Assembly: GCA_900547615.1 (NCBI GenBank)
Contig: URHH01000068.1
Location: 1-12,668 of the forward strand
Direction: 5' to 3'
Origin: an uncultured Blautia sp.
GTDB lineage: Bacteria > Bacillota > Clostridia > Lachnospirales > Lachnospiraceae
Length of the DNA stretch: 12,668 nt
The stretch's first letter is position 1; each line of letters starts with the position of its first letter. A program made the translations under genes and the position numbers. Shown in pieces: positions 6,355-12,668 of the stretch. The notes beneath the pieces were generated by a model. That model saw only the letters and a list, made by a program, of their open reading frames with translations. It had not been told where the DNA came from and did no database searches.

Positions 6355-7701
6355 ATGGCATTTGAGAGCTTGACAGAGAAACTACAGAATGTATTTAAGA
6401 AGCTTCGGAGCAAGGGACGTCTTACAGAGGAAGATGTAAAAATTGCGCTGAAGGAAGTAAAGATGGCTCTTCTTGAGGCAGATGTAAACTTTAAAGTTGT
6501 AAAGCAGTTTACAAAAGCAGTACAGGAACGGGCAGTGGGACAGGACGTAATGAACGGACTGAACCCGGGACAGATGGTAATTAAAATTGTAAACGATGAG
6601 CTTGTAAATCTTATGGGAAGCGAGACAACAGAGCTTCCGATCAAGCCGGGCAATGAGATTACCGTTCTTATGATGGCTGGTCTTCAGGGTGCAGGTAAGA
6701 CGACGACAGTTGCCAAGCTTGCAGGAAAGCTGAAATCCAAAGGAAAGAAACCTCTTCTTGTAGCCTGTGACGTATATCGTCCGGCTGCGATCACACAGCT
6801 TCAGGTAAACGGTGAGAAGCAGGGTGTGGAAGTCTTTTCTATGGGAGATAAACAGAAGCCTGTCGATATTGCAAAGGCAGCCATTGAACATGCAAAATCC
6901 AACCAGCAGAATGTTGTCCTGATCGATACGGCGGGACGTCTTCATATTGATGAAAACATGATGCAGGAGCTTGCGGATATTAAAGCGAATGTCCAGGTGG
7001 ACGCTACGATTCTTGTAGTAGATGCCATGACCGGACAGGATGCAGTAAATGTGGCAAAGACATTTACGGAGAAAGTTGGCATTGACGGTGTGATCCTTAC
7101 AAAAATGGACGGCGATACACGAGGCGGAGCAGCGCTTTCTATTAAAGCTGTGACAGGAAAGCCACTTCTTTATGTGGGAATGGGTGAAAAGCTTTCCGAT
7201 CTGGAACAGTTTTATCCGGAGCGTATGGCGTCCAGAATCCTGGGAATGGGCGATGTAATGAGCCTGATCGAGAAGGTGGAAGCTTCAGTTGACCAGGAGC
7301 AGGCACAGGAAATGCAGAAGAAGTTAAAGAAAATGGACTTTGACTTCAACGATTATCTGACCAGTATGGAACAGATGAACAAGATGGGCGGCTTTGGAAG
7401 TATTTTAAGTATGCTTCCCGGCGTTGGCAGCAAGGTAAAAGAACTGGAAGGCATGATTGATGAAAAGGCAATGGACAGAACAAAAGCCATTATCCTTTCC
7501 ATGACAGTCCAGGAGAGAAGCAATCCTTCTATCCTTAATATTTCCAGGAAGAACCGTATTGCAAAAGGCGCAGGCGTAGATGTGTCTGAAGTAAACCGCC
7601 TTGTAAAGCAGTTTGAACAGAGTAAGAAAATGATGAAACAGATGCCCGGCTTAATGGGCGGCAAAGTTGGCAAAAGAGGCGGCTTCAAGCTTCCTTTTTA
7701 A
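6355..7701 (+). CDS. ffh: Signal recognition particle protein Ffh (SRP54)
   Basis: Ffh is the GTPase subunit of the bacterial signal recognition particle. With 4.5S RNA it binds hydrophobic signal sequences on nascent chains and delivers the ribosome to FtsY at the membrane. The 448-residue length is normal. The N domain with ALLEADV is at about 1-90. The G domain contains GLQGAGKTTT (109-118), DTAGRLHID (191-199), TKMDGDTRGGAALS (249-262) and GMGEKLSDLEQF. The C-terminal M domain (from about 325) contains DYLTSMEQMNKMGGFGSILSMLPG and ends in a methionine-rich KKMMKQMPGLMGG tail. AGAGGAG (6339-6345), inside the end of ylxM, serves as ribosome binding site. Neither the 4.5S RNA gene nor ftsY lies in the window. 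Confidence 0.98.
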   Translation: MAFESLTEKLQNVFKKLRSKGRLTEEDVKIALKEVKMALLEADVNFKVVKQFTKAVQERAVGQDVMNGLNPGQMVIKIVNDELVNLMGSETTELPIKPGNEITVLMMAGLQGAGKTTTVAKLAGKLKSKGKKPLLVACDVYRPAAITQLQVNGEKQGVEVFSMGDKQKPVDIAKAAIEHAKSNQQNVVLIDTAGRLHIDENMMQELADIKANVQVDATILVVDAMTGQDAVNVAKTFTEKVGIDGVILTKMDGDTRGGAALSIKAVTGKPLLYVGMGEKLSDLEQFYPERMASRILGMGDVMSLIEKVEASVDQEQAQEMQKKLKKMDFDFNDYLTSMEQMNKMGGFGSILSMLPGVGSKVKELEGMIDEKAMDRTKAIILSMTVQERSNPSILNISRKNRIAKGAGVDVSEVNRLVKQFEQSKKMMKQMPGLMGGKVGKRGGFKLPF

Positions 7702-7747
7702 GATAAATTCAAAACAAAGAAAAGATAATTAATGGAGGAAAACAAAA

Positions 7748-7977
7748 ATGGCAGTAAAAATCAGATTAAGAAGAATGGGACAGAAGAAAGCACCTTTTTA
7801 TAGAATCGTAGCAAACGTGATGGAAGATGTATCGAAGAAATCGGAACATACGATCCAAACTGTGATCCAAGCGTATACAAAGTAGACGAAGAAGCAGCAA
7901 AAAAATGGCTTGCAGCAGGCGCTCAGCCAACAGAGGTAGTTGCAAAGATCTTCAAAATTGCCGGAATTGAAAAATAA
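7748..7977 (+). pseudogene. rpsP: 30S ribosomal protein S16, frameshifted
   Basis: The start is normal: GGAGG at 7734-7738, ATG at 7748, and 22 codons giving MAVKIRLRRMGQKKAPFYRI then VA. The reading frame then continues out of phase and stops at 7883-7885 after 45 codons. The rest of S16 is perfectly readable in another frame from 7816: RDGRCIEEIGTYDPNCDPSV, then YKVDEEAAKKWLAAGAQPTE and VVAKIFKIAGIEK, stopping at 7975-7977. The residues normally lying between, a conserved VADSRSP-like loop, are missing. The locus is 230 bases where 246 would encode the usual 81 residues, a net loss of 16. The Phe after RDGR is also Cys. S16 is a 30S assembly protein, essential in model bacteria, so this is either a sequence error or a dead copy. 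Gene identity is certain; its status is not. Confidence 0.92.
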
Positions 7978-8001
7978 GAAGTACCGGAAAAGGTATTTCT
8001 G

Positions 8002-8024
8002 TGACACTCCCTAATGGGAGGTCA
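8002..8024 (+). promoter_or_regulatory. hairpin directly before the khpA ribosome binding site
   Basis: TGAC-a-CTCCC (8002-8011) can pair with GGGAGGTCA (8016-8024) around a TAAT loop, with one bulged A. The khpA Shine-Dalgarno GGGAGG (8025-8030) starts at the very next base. The same CTCCCT (8007-8012) can instead pair with AGGGAG at 8024-8029, which would hide that Shine-Dalgarno. Two exclusive pairings are visible; regulation is inference. Confidence 0.45.
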
Positions 8025-8036
8025 GGGAGGTGTGTA

Positions 8037-8267
8037 ATGAAGGAATTAGTAGAAGTAATTGCAAAATCTCTTGTTGAAAATCCGGATGAAGTAGTTGTTA
8101 CAGAAACAGAAAAAGAAGACGCTATTGTAATTGAGCTGAAGGTTGGTTCTGCAGATATGGGAAAAGTGATCGGCCGTCAGGGAAGAATTGCAAAAGCAAT
8201 CCGTACTGTGGTAAAGGCAGCTTCTTCCAAAAGCAGCAAAAAAGTGATTGTAGATATTCTGCAATGA
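8037..8267 (+). CDS. khpA: KH-domain RNA-binding protein KhpA (YlqC)
   Basis: This 76-residue protein consists of one KH domain with the RNA-binding GxxG loop GRQG (46-49) in VIGRQGRIAKAIRTVVKAAS. It matches the KhpA/YlqC family, which binds RNA, often with KhpB (Jag/EloR), and influences cell size and division in streptococci. I choose the ATG at 8037, because GGGAGG (8025-8030) precedes it at proper distance and the family starts MKELVEVIAKSLV. An in-frame ATG at 8001 would add a 12-residue tail encoded by the hairpin and ribosome binding site and is rejected. It lies between rpsP and rimM, its conserved place in Firmicutes. Confidence 0.93.
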   Translation: MKELVEVIAKSLVENPDEVVVTETEKEDAIVIELKVGSADMGKVIGRQGRIAKAIRTVVKAASSKSSKKVIVDILQ

Positions 8268-8275
8268 AAATAAGG

Positions 8276-8306
8276 ATCAGGAGCTGTGGAGTCCATAGCT
8301 CCTGAT
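8276..8306 (+). promoter_or_regulatory. strong stem-loop between khpA and rimM
   Basis: ATCAGGAGCTGTGG (8276-8289) pairs with CCATAGCTCCTGAT (8293-8306), 14 pairs with one G-U, around a 3-base loop (or 13 pairs and 5 bases). It is followed by TTAGTCTT rather than a clean T run, so it may be a leaky terminator, an mRNA-processing site or a stabiliser that sets rimM-trmD-queA expression apart from the upstream genes. Confidence 0.6.
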
Positions 8307-8331
8307 TTAGTCTTAAAGGGAGTTTTATTAC

Positions 8332-8838
8332 ATGGAAGATTTATTAAAGGTAGGGGTGATCACAACCACCCACGGCGTTCGCGGAGAAGTAAAGGTTTTT
8401 CCGACAACAGATGAGGCGGAGCGTTTCCTGGAGCTTGATTATGTACTTCTCGATACAGGACGCGAGCTTAAAAGACTGGAAATTCAGAATGTAAAATTTT
8501 TTAAAAATCTTGCAATCCTGAAATTTAAAGGGATTGATAATATAAACGATATAGAAATGTACAAGGGAAGAGATCTGTGGATTCCGAGAGAAGAAGGTCA
8601 GGAACTCTCTGAGGGCGAGTATTACGTGGCAGACCTGATCGGTATGAATGTTCTTCTTGAGGACGGAACGGTTTTCGGAACACTGAAAGATGTAATGGAA
8701 ACAGGGGCAAACGATGTCTATGTGATTGATACAAAAGATAAAGGAGAAGTTCTTCTTCCTGCGATCCGGGAGTGTATTCTGGACGTAAATGTGGAGGAGA
8801 ACACCATGACAGTACATTTGATGAAGGGACTTTTATAA
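8332..8838 (+). CDS. rimM: Ribosome maturation factor RimM
   Basis: RimM is a 168-residue 30S assembly factor that binds S19 near the 16S head region. The N-terminal RimM domain contains the family signature VGVITTTHGVRGEVKVFPTTDEAERF. The second half is a PRC-barrel domain, EYYVADLIGMNVLLEDGTVFGTLKDVMETGANDVYVI, ending in DVNVEENTMTVHLMKGLL. The length is typical. AAAGGGAG shortly upstream serves as ribosome binding site. The stop codon directly abuts the trmD start with no gap, so the two are translationally coupled. Confidence 0.96.
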   Translation: MEDLLKVGVITTTHGVRGEVKVFPTTDEAERFLELDYVLLDTGRELKRLEIQNVKFFKNLAILKFKGIDNINDIEMYKGRDLWIPREEGQELSEGEYYVADLIGMNVLLEDGTVFGTLKDVMETGANDVYVIDTKDKGEVLLPAIRECILDVNVEENTMTVHLMKGLL

Positions 8839-9603
8839 ATGAATTTTCATGTATTGACGTTGTTTCCGGAAATGATTGCAAACGGAATGAACACGAGTAT
8901 TACAGGGAGAGCCATAGCAAACGGGTATCTCAGCCTGGAAGCTGTAAATATCCGGGATTTTGCTTTTAACAAGCATCAGAAGGTGGACGATTATCCTTAT
9001 GGTGGCGGCGCAGGAATGCTGATGCAGGCAGAGCCTGTATATCTTGCGTGGCAGTCCATTGCGAAAAAAACAGGAAAGAAACCGCGAACTATATTTCTGA
9101 CCCCTCAGGGAAAAGTATTTAACCAGGGTATGGCAAAAGAGTTTGCTCTGGAAGAAGATCTTGTCTTTCTCTGCGGGCATTATGAGGGGATTGATGAGAG
9201 AGTGCTGGAAGAAATCGTGACAGATTACGTCTCCATTGGGGATTATGTTCTCACAGGGGGAGAACTTCCGGCAATGGTTATGATGGATTCCATTTCCCGC
9301 ATGGTTCCGGGCGTATTGAGCAATCAGGAATCCGGCGAGACGGAATCTTTTGCGGGAAATCTTCTGGAATATCCTCAGTACAGCCGACCGGAAACATGGA
9401 ACGGAAAGAAAGTTCCGGAGGTTTTGCTGTCCGGCCATCATGCAAATATTGAAAAGTGGAGAAGAGAGCAGTCCATTATCCGAACAGCAAAATGGCGCCC
9501 CGACCTTCTGAAAAAAGCAGACCTTACAAATAAAGAATGGAATTTTGTGCGCCAGCTTCGAAAACAGTGGAAAGAAGAAGCAGACGGAGAAACAGGAGAA
9601 TAA
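8839..9603 (+). CDS. trmD: tRNA (guanine-37-N1)-methyltransferase TrmD
   Basis: TrmD uses S-adenosylmethionine to methylate N1 of G37 next to the anticodon, which prevents +1 frameshifting. The 254-residue protein has the SPOUT trefoil-knot motifs LTPQGKVFNQ, LCGHYEGIDERV (111-122) and YVLTGGELPAMVMMDSISRMVPGVL (136-160). PYGGGAGMLMQAEPV lies at 53-67. Across the catalytic loop the residue aligned with the catalytic Asp169 of the E. coli/Haemophilus enzymes is Glu169 (GETESF against an ATEDSF-type sequence). I believe Glu is also found in clostridial relatives, so activity is likely kept. AAGGGA (8824-8829), inside the end of rimM, is the ribosome binding site. rplS, the usual next gene, does not follow. 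Confidence 0.97.
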   Translation: MNFHVLTLFPEMIANGMNTSITGRAIANGYLSLEAVNIRDFAFNKHQKVDDYPYGGGAGMLMQAEPVYLAWQSIAKKTGKKPRTIFLTPQGKVFNQGMAKEFALEEDLVFLCGHYEGIDERVLEEIVTDYVSIGDYVLTGGELPAMVMMDSISRMVPGVLSNQESGETESFAGNLLEYPQYSRPETWNGKKVPEVLLSGHHANIEKWRREQSIIRTAKWRPDLLKKADLTNKEWNFVRQLRKQWKEEADGETGE

Positions 9604-9606
9604 CAT

Positions 9607-10632
9607 ATGAGAACAGCAGATTTTTATTACGATCTTCCACAGGAACTCATTGCACAGGATCCGTTGGAAGACAGAAGTTCCTCCAGAATGATGCACCTGT
9701 CTCTGGAGGACGGAAGCATAGAACACCGCCATTTTACAGATATTCTGGAATACTTAAAAGAAGGGGACTGCCTTGTAATTAATGATACAAAAGTAATCCC
9801 TGCGAGACTTTACGGACATAAGGCAGATACAGGCGCAGTCATCGAAATCCTTCTTCTGAAAAGAAGGGAAAACGACATCTGGGAATGCCTTGTAAAGCCG
9901 GGAAAAAAGGCGCGTCCGGGAGCAAAGATCACATTTGGAGACGGAATCCTGACAGGAGAGGTTCTTGACATTGTGGAAGAAGGAAACCGGCTGATCCAGT
10001 TCCACTATGAGGGGATTTTTGAGGAAATCCTGGATAAACTGGGAGAAATGCCGCTTCCCCCGTACATTACCCATAAATTACAGGATAAAAACCGTTATCA
10101 GACAGTATATGCAAAAAATGAAGGCTCTGCAGCAGCGCCTACAGCAGGACTTCACTTTACAAAAGAGCTTCTTGAAAAAGTGGAAAAAATGGGAGTGAAA
10201 ATCGCCCATGTAACCCTTCATGTAGGTCTTGGAACCTTCCGCCCAGTTAAGGTAGATGATGTGGAAAATCACCACATGCATTCAGAGTTTTACGTTGTGG
10301 AAGAAGACCAGGCAGAGCTTATTAATCAGACAAAGAAAAACGGCGGACGTGTGATTTCAGTTGGAACCACAAGCTGTCGTACTCTGGAATCTGCCACAGG
10401 AGAGGACGGAGTTTTAAAGGCGGGAAGCGGCTGGACGGAAATTTTTATTTATCCGGGATATAAATTCAAGATGATAGACGGACTGATCACAAACTTCCAT
10501 CTTCCGGAATCCACACTTCTTATGCTTGTGTCTGCTCTGGCAGGAAAAGAAAACATTATGAAGGCTTATGAGGAGGCTGTAAAGGAAAGGTATCGCTTCT
10601 TTTCGTTTGGAGATGCCATGTTCTTGGGATAG
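9607..10632 (+). CDS. queA: tRNA ribosyltransferase-isomerase QueA
   Basis: QueA transfers the ribosyl part of S-adenosylmethionine onto preQ1 at position 34 of tRNAs for Tyr, His, Asn and Asp, forming epoxyqueuosine. The 341-residue length and motifs are standard: MRTADFYYDLPQELIAQDPLE at the start, LVINDTKVIPARLYG, SAAAPTAGLHFT, HVTLHVGLGTFRPVKVDD, HHMHSEFY, VGTTSCRTLES, and YPGYKFKMIDGLITNFHLPEST near the end. AGGAG (9594-9598) is the ribosome binding site. It starts 3 bases after trmD, so it is the last gene of this operon. No tgt or other queuosine gene is present here, nor a preQ1-type leader. A bidirectional terminator follows. Confidence 0.97.
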   Translation: MRTADFYYDLPQELIAQDPLEDRSSSRMMHLSLEDGSIEHRHFTDILEYLKEGDCLVINDTKVIPARLYGHKADTGAVIEILLLKRRENDIWECLVKPGKKARPGAKITFGDGILTGEVLDIVEEGNRLIQFHYEGIFEEILDKLGEMPLPPYITHKLQDKNRYQTVYAKNEGSAAAPTAGLHFTKELLEKVEKMGVKIAHVTLHVGLGTFRPVKVDDVENHHMHSEFYVVEEDQAELINQTKKNGGRVISVGTTSCRTLESATGEDGVLKAGSGWTEIFIYPGYKFKMIDGLITNFHLPESTLLMLVSALAGKENIMKAYEEAVKERYRFFSFGDAMFLG

Positions 10633-10640
10633 AATCCATA

Positions 10641-10656
10641 TTTAACACCTGTTAAA
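10641..10656. repeat. 16-bp perfect palindrome downstream of queA
   Basis: TTTAACA-CC-TGTTAAA is a 7-bp inverted repeat with a 2-base centre, 9 bases after the queA stop. The centre is too short for an RNA hairpin loop, so a protein binding site is more likely. It lies in the 91-base junction between host operon and recombinase, where an attachment site would be expected, but no second copy is available to test that. Confidence 0.5.
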
Positions 10657-10682
10657 TAAAATAAAAGAGTGTCATAGTGCAT

Positions 10683-10716
10683 AAAAATAGCCAGGGGGAT
10701 ATTCCTGGCTATTTTT
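10683..10716. terminator. bidirectional terminator between queA and the recombinase
   Basis: AAAAATAGCCAGG (10683-10695) pairs perfectly with CCTGGCTATTTTT (10704-10716) around an 8-base loop, with A and T runs on the two sides. It can end both the queA operon and the oppositely transcribed recombinase gene, whose stop codon lies 8 bases beyond it. Confidence 0.92.
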
Positions 10717-10723
10717 GCTACAA

Positions 10724-12460
10724 TCAGATATATATAAATCTATGAGTGAGCCCGTTTTTAAAAGTAATAGAAGTTACTTTTCCGTCTTCAACATAAACCG
10801 TATCCAGAATAGTGCGCATATAAGTTTTTAGAATTTCTGGATCTACACTAGAGGCTAGGTCTTTATAATAGATATACTTCTTATCTTTCAGTTCTTTTTG
10901 GATAAGGAGATGGCTAGCTTGTTTGATGAAATCTTCGTCAGATAAGATTGCATCAGGCTCACTGTTCATAACACCGAGCTTTACATTAATTTCTTTTAAG
11001 TGGCTGGTGATTTCGGATTTTCTGATAATAAAATCTTTTTCAGAGATAGACTGTTCTGAATAAAGATAAAGATCTTGCAATCTCCGCATAGCACGTTCCA
11101 ACTTTTCCTTTTCTTTTTTTAAAGAGGCAACTTCCGGATTAACAGCAGCTCTTTTTTTTCTCGGATTCTTTACAGAAAAAACAAATGATTTATCGGAGCC
11201 GTACCTGGATAGTAAGTTAAAAAATTCATGCAATCCATTTTCTTCAATGCTTGCAATTCCGGAAAACGTGGATCCTCGAAGAAGGATATTCTGTAGATCT
11301 TCCGGGGAAGCTATTGTGGAGAAAGTTTTTTTGGCAGACAGCATATTTAAAATATAATTTATTAAAAATTCTCCTATTATAACATCATTTACAAAAGCAT
11401 TGTCGCAAGATTTTGATTTTCTGGCTAAAGGGCAGCCGTAGACAGACGGACGATACCCGGCTGAATTTTTTCTTCCAGATGTCGAAGTCATCTTATTCCC
11501 GCATTTTCCGCAGTGTAAAATGCCTTGGAATACATGAACGGAATAAGAAATTCTTTTTCTCCCGACAGGATTTTCTAAATTTCGAGCATTTCTTTTCAAA
11601 ATGCTGCATATCATATCATGTTCTTCTTCCGTAAAGATGGCTGGATGGTGTTCGTGAATCATGACCCATTCGTTTTCAGGATTGACGGTTCTATGTTCTG
11701 TGCCTTTATATCGGTTGTATCGGTAGATGCCGGCATAGAACGGGCTAGAGGCTATAATCCAAACGGAGGTAGGAGTCCAGTCAACACCAGCTCTTGTTTT
11801 ATACCCTTTTTCATTTAGTGCTCTGGCAGTATGGATAAGGGACTGATTTTCGATATACAAATCTTTTAATTCTAGACATACCGCAGCTTCGTCTTCTCGG
11901 ATTGAGAAAATCTGCGATTCAGAATCGTAAGAATAACCGAAAGGAATGCGCCCACCATTCCACTGACCGTTATTAGCCCTGGATACCATAGTGGCAGTAA
12001 CACGCTCGGAAGTCATGTTTCGCTCTAATTCAGCGAAAACCAAAATAATTTTGAGCATAGCCTCTCCCATAGCGGTAGACGTGTCAAATTGTTCGTTTTT
12101 GCTTATAAAAGTAACTCTCAGCGAACGGAGCTCTTCGTACATTTCAGCAAAATTCAAAAGATTTCTGGATATACGGTCTATTTTCCAAACCAAAATATGG
12201 GTGAACTCTTCCCTGCGGACCCGGTGCATCATTTCCTGAAAAGCTGGCCGGTCCATGTTTTTTCCGGAATAACCTGCATCTTCAAAAAACTCATAATTAT
12301 CTGTGCCTAGAATAAGCTGGCAATACGCAGCAAGATCCCGTTTTTGCATAGGAATAGAGTCTCTGTCAATTTGATGTATGGTGGATACACGGATATATAT
12401 CGCCACCTTTGTTTCCCTAACCTGAGCAGTCGTTTTCTTTCGTGTTATTCTTCCGGCCAT
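10724..12460 (-). CDS. large serine recombinase (site-specific integrase)
   Basis: This 578-residue recombinase probably integrates and excises a mobile element. The resolvase catalytic domain (about 18-160) contains AIYIRVST with nucleophile Ser26 and Arg24, then EDAGYSGKNMDRPAFQEM, LVWKIDRISRN and FAELERNMTSERV. A recombinase domain (about 165-300) contains NGGRIPFGY and ALNEKGYKTRAGVDWTPTSVWIIASSPFYAG. A zinc ribbon uses C317, C320, C343 and C352. A charged coiled-coil (about 430-495) and a C-terminal segment follow, as in other large serine recombinases. GGGAG 7 bases before the ATG is the ribosome binding site. The first 16 coding bases overlap the upstream gene. The protein looks complete with no frameshift. 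Its A/T-richer codon use than that of the neighbouring operon fits acquisition by transfer. Whether it serves a phage, a transposon or an integrative element is not decidable here. Confidence 0.95.
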   Translation of the reverse strand: MAGRITRKKTTAQVRETKVAIYIRVSTIHQIDRDSIPMQKRDLAAYCQLILGTDNYEFFEDAGYSGKNMDRPAFQEMMHRVRREEFTHILVWKIDRISRNLLNFAEMYEELRSLRVTFISKNEQFDTSTAMGEAMLKIILVFAELERNMTSERVTATMVSRANNGQWNGGRIPFGYSYDSESQIFSIREDEAAVCLELKDLYIENQSLIHTARALNEKGYKTRAGVDWTPTSVWIIASSPFYAGIYRYNRYKGTEHRTVNPENEWVMIHEHHPAIFTEEEHDMICSILKRNARNLENPVGRKRISYSVHVFQGILHCGKCGNKMTSTSGRKNSAGYRPSVYGCPLARKSKSCDNAFVNDVIIGEFLINYILNMLSAKKTFSTIASPEDLQNILLRGSTFSGIASIEENGLHEFFNLLSRYGSDKSFVFSVKNPRKKRAAVNPEVASLKKEKEKLERAMRRLQDLYLYSEQSISEKDFIIRKSEITSHLKEINVKLGVMNSEPDAILSDEDFIKQASHLLIQKELKDKKYIYYKDLASSVDPEILKTYMRTILDTVYVEDGKVTSITFKNGLTHRFIYI

Positions 12461-12668
12461 AATTTACTCCCAGTACTTGTCCTATTTATAAATAAATTTA
12501 GTATTTCTCTCAGTAACTGTCTGTTTTCTGTAGGAAGGCTCCGGTATTCGGCGATGAGAGAACGTTCATCCTCTGATAGAAGCATATGCTGATCAGCACA
12601 ATCAGGAAGTATTGCACTGAGTGGTGCGTGAAGTTCAGAGGCTATTTTAGCCGCGAACTCTGCAGATA
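12445..12668 (-). CDS. C-terminal end of a probable XRE-type regulator, truncated by window
   Basis: An open frame runs in from the right edge on the minus strand and ends at TAA (complement of 12445-12447); about 73 residues are visible and the start lies outside the window. It reads AEFAAKIASELHAPLSAIL, then a linker, then LLSEDERSLIAEYRSLPTEN and RQLLREILNLFI. The first part resembles the last helices of a Cro/C1-type helix-turn-helix domain, and the second the helical tail common in XRE regulators. The recognition helix itself is not visible, so the family call is tentative. Its stop lies 16 bases inside the recombinase gene, so the two are translationally coupled. A regulator directly before an integrase suggests control of excision or of the prophage state. 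Confidence 0.6.
   Translation of the reverse strand, partial: SAEFAAKIASELHAPLSAILPDCADQHMLLSEDERSLIAEYRSLPTENRQLLREILNLFINRTSTGSKLWPEE

Noticed and set aside
6382..6945. 187-codon minus-strand frame opposite ffh
   Set aside because: It is antisense to the N and G domains of ffh, has no ribosome binding site or family resemblance, and has low-complexity Cys/Leu composition.
7790..7830. Programmed ribosomal frameshifting in rpsP
   Set aside because: No slippery heptamer or fitting downstream structure is evident, and a conserved stretch of S16 is missing rather than only out of frame, so a deletion explains the data better.
8001..8036. Upstream start for khpA adding 12 residues
   Set aside because: The extension would be coded by the hairpin and the Shine-Dalgarno of the ATG at 8037, and family members begin at MKELVEVI.
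9540..9606. preQ1 riboswitch or other leader before queA
   Set aside because: Only 3 bases separate trmD and queA, which leaves no room for a leader.
8833..9732. 299-codon open frame on the minus strand opposite trmD
   Set aside because: It runs antisense to trmD, whose protein motifs are unmistakable. The translated product is rich in Cys, His and Phe with no recognisable domain, typical of a shadow frame.
1..12668. CRISPR array, tRNA or rRNA genes, insertion-sequence ends
   Set aside because: Reading both strands I saw no regularly spaced direct repeats, no tRNA cloverleaf with a CCA end, no rRNA-like stretch, and no transposase or paired terminal repeats.

Overview
The window looks like chromosomal DNA of a Gram-positive anaerobe of the Clostridia, most likely a Lachnospiraceae-type gut bacterium. 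The basis is the ylxM-ffh-rpsP-khpA-rimM-trmD gene order, strong AGGAGG-type ribosome binding sites, consensus TTGACA/TATAAT promoters, AT-leaning codon use, and the flavodoxin-ferredoxin and DUF362 iron-sulfur proteins. This is an inference from gene content; no rRNA or marker comparison could be made.

Left part (1-3886). The 3' part of a small EamA/DMT membrane transporter is followed by a self-contained efflux module. It consists of a TetR-family repressor and a two-gene DrrA/DrrB-type ABC exporter (ATPase and permease overlap by 16 bases). Three near-identical 19-bp semi-palindromes (389-407, 445-463, 1199-1217) flank the repressor promoter and precede the exporter genes, so the likely operator can be read directly. 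An EFR1-type flavodoxin/ferredoxin gene follows with its own promoter.

Middle (3916-5943). A DUF362 protein with two [4Fe-4S] motifs lies convergent to the EFR1 gene across a bidirectional terminator. It is divergent from a larE gene (sacrificial sulfur transferase of nickel-pincer cofactor synthesis), which has no larA, larB or larC beside it in this window.

Right-centre (5982-10632). A consensus promoter drives ylxM, ffh, rpsP, khpA, rimM, trmD and queA, all on the + strand with short gaps. These act in protein targeting, ribosome assembly and tRNA modification. The striking point is rpsP (ribosomal protein S16): its reading frame is broken by an apparent net 16-base deletion although both flanks are perfectly recognisable. 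S16 is normally essential, so this is either an assembly or sequencing defect or a real pseudogene backed by another copy. rplS, which usually follows trmD, is absent and queA is there instead.

Right edge (10633-12668). After a bidirectional terminator comes a large serine recombinase on the - strand. The end of a small gene that resembles the C-terminus of an XRE-type regulator overlaps the recombinase start by 16 bases. This is the edge of an integrated mobile element or prophage that continues beyond the window.

No gap without a gene exceeds about 120 bases. I saw no tRNA, rRNA, CRISPR array or insertion sequence, and no convincing riboswitch. I did not find an obviously new multi-gene system; the best leads are the broken rpsP, the three-operator efflux switch, the possible switch hairpin in front of khpA and the recombinase border.
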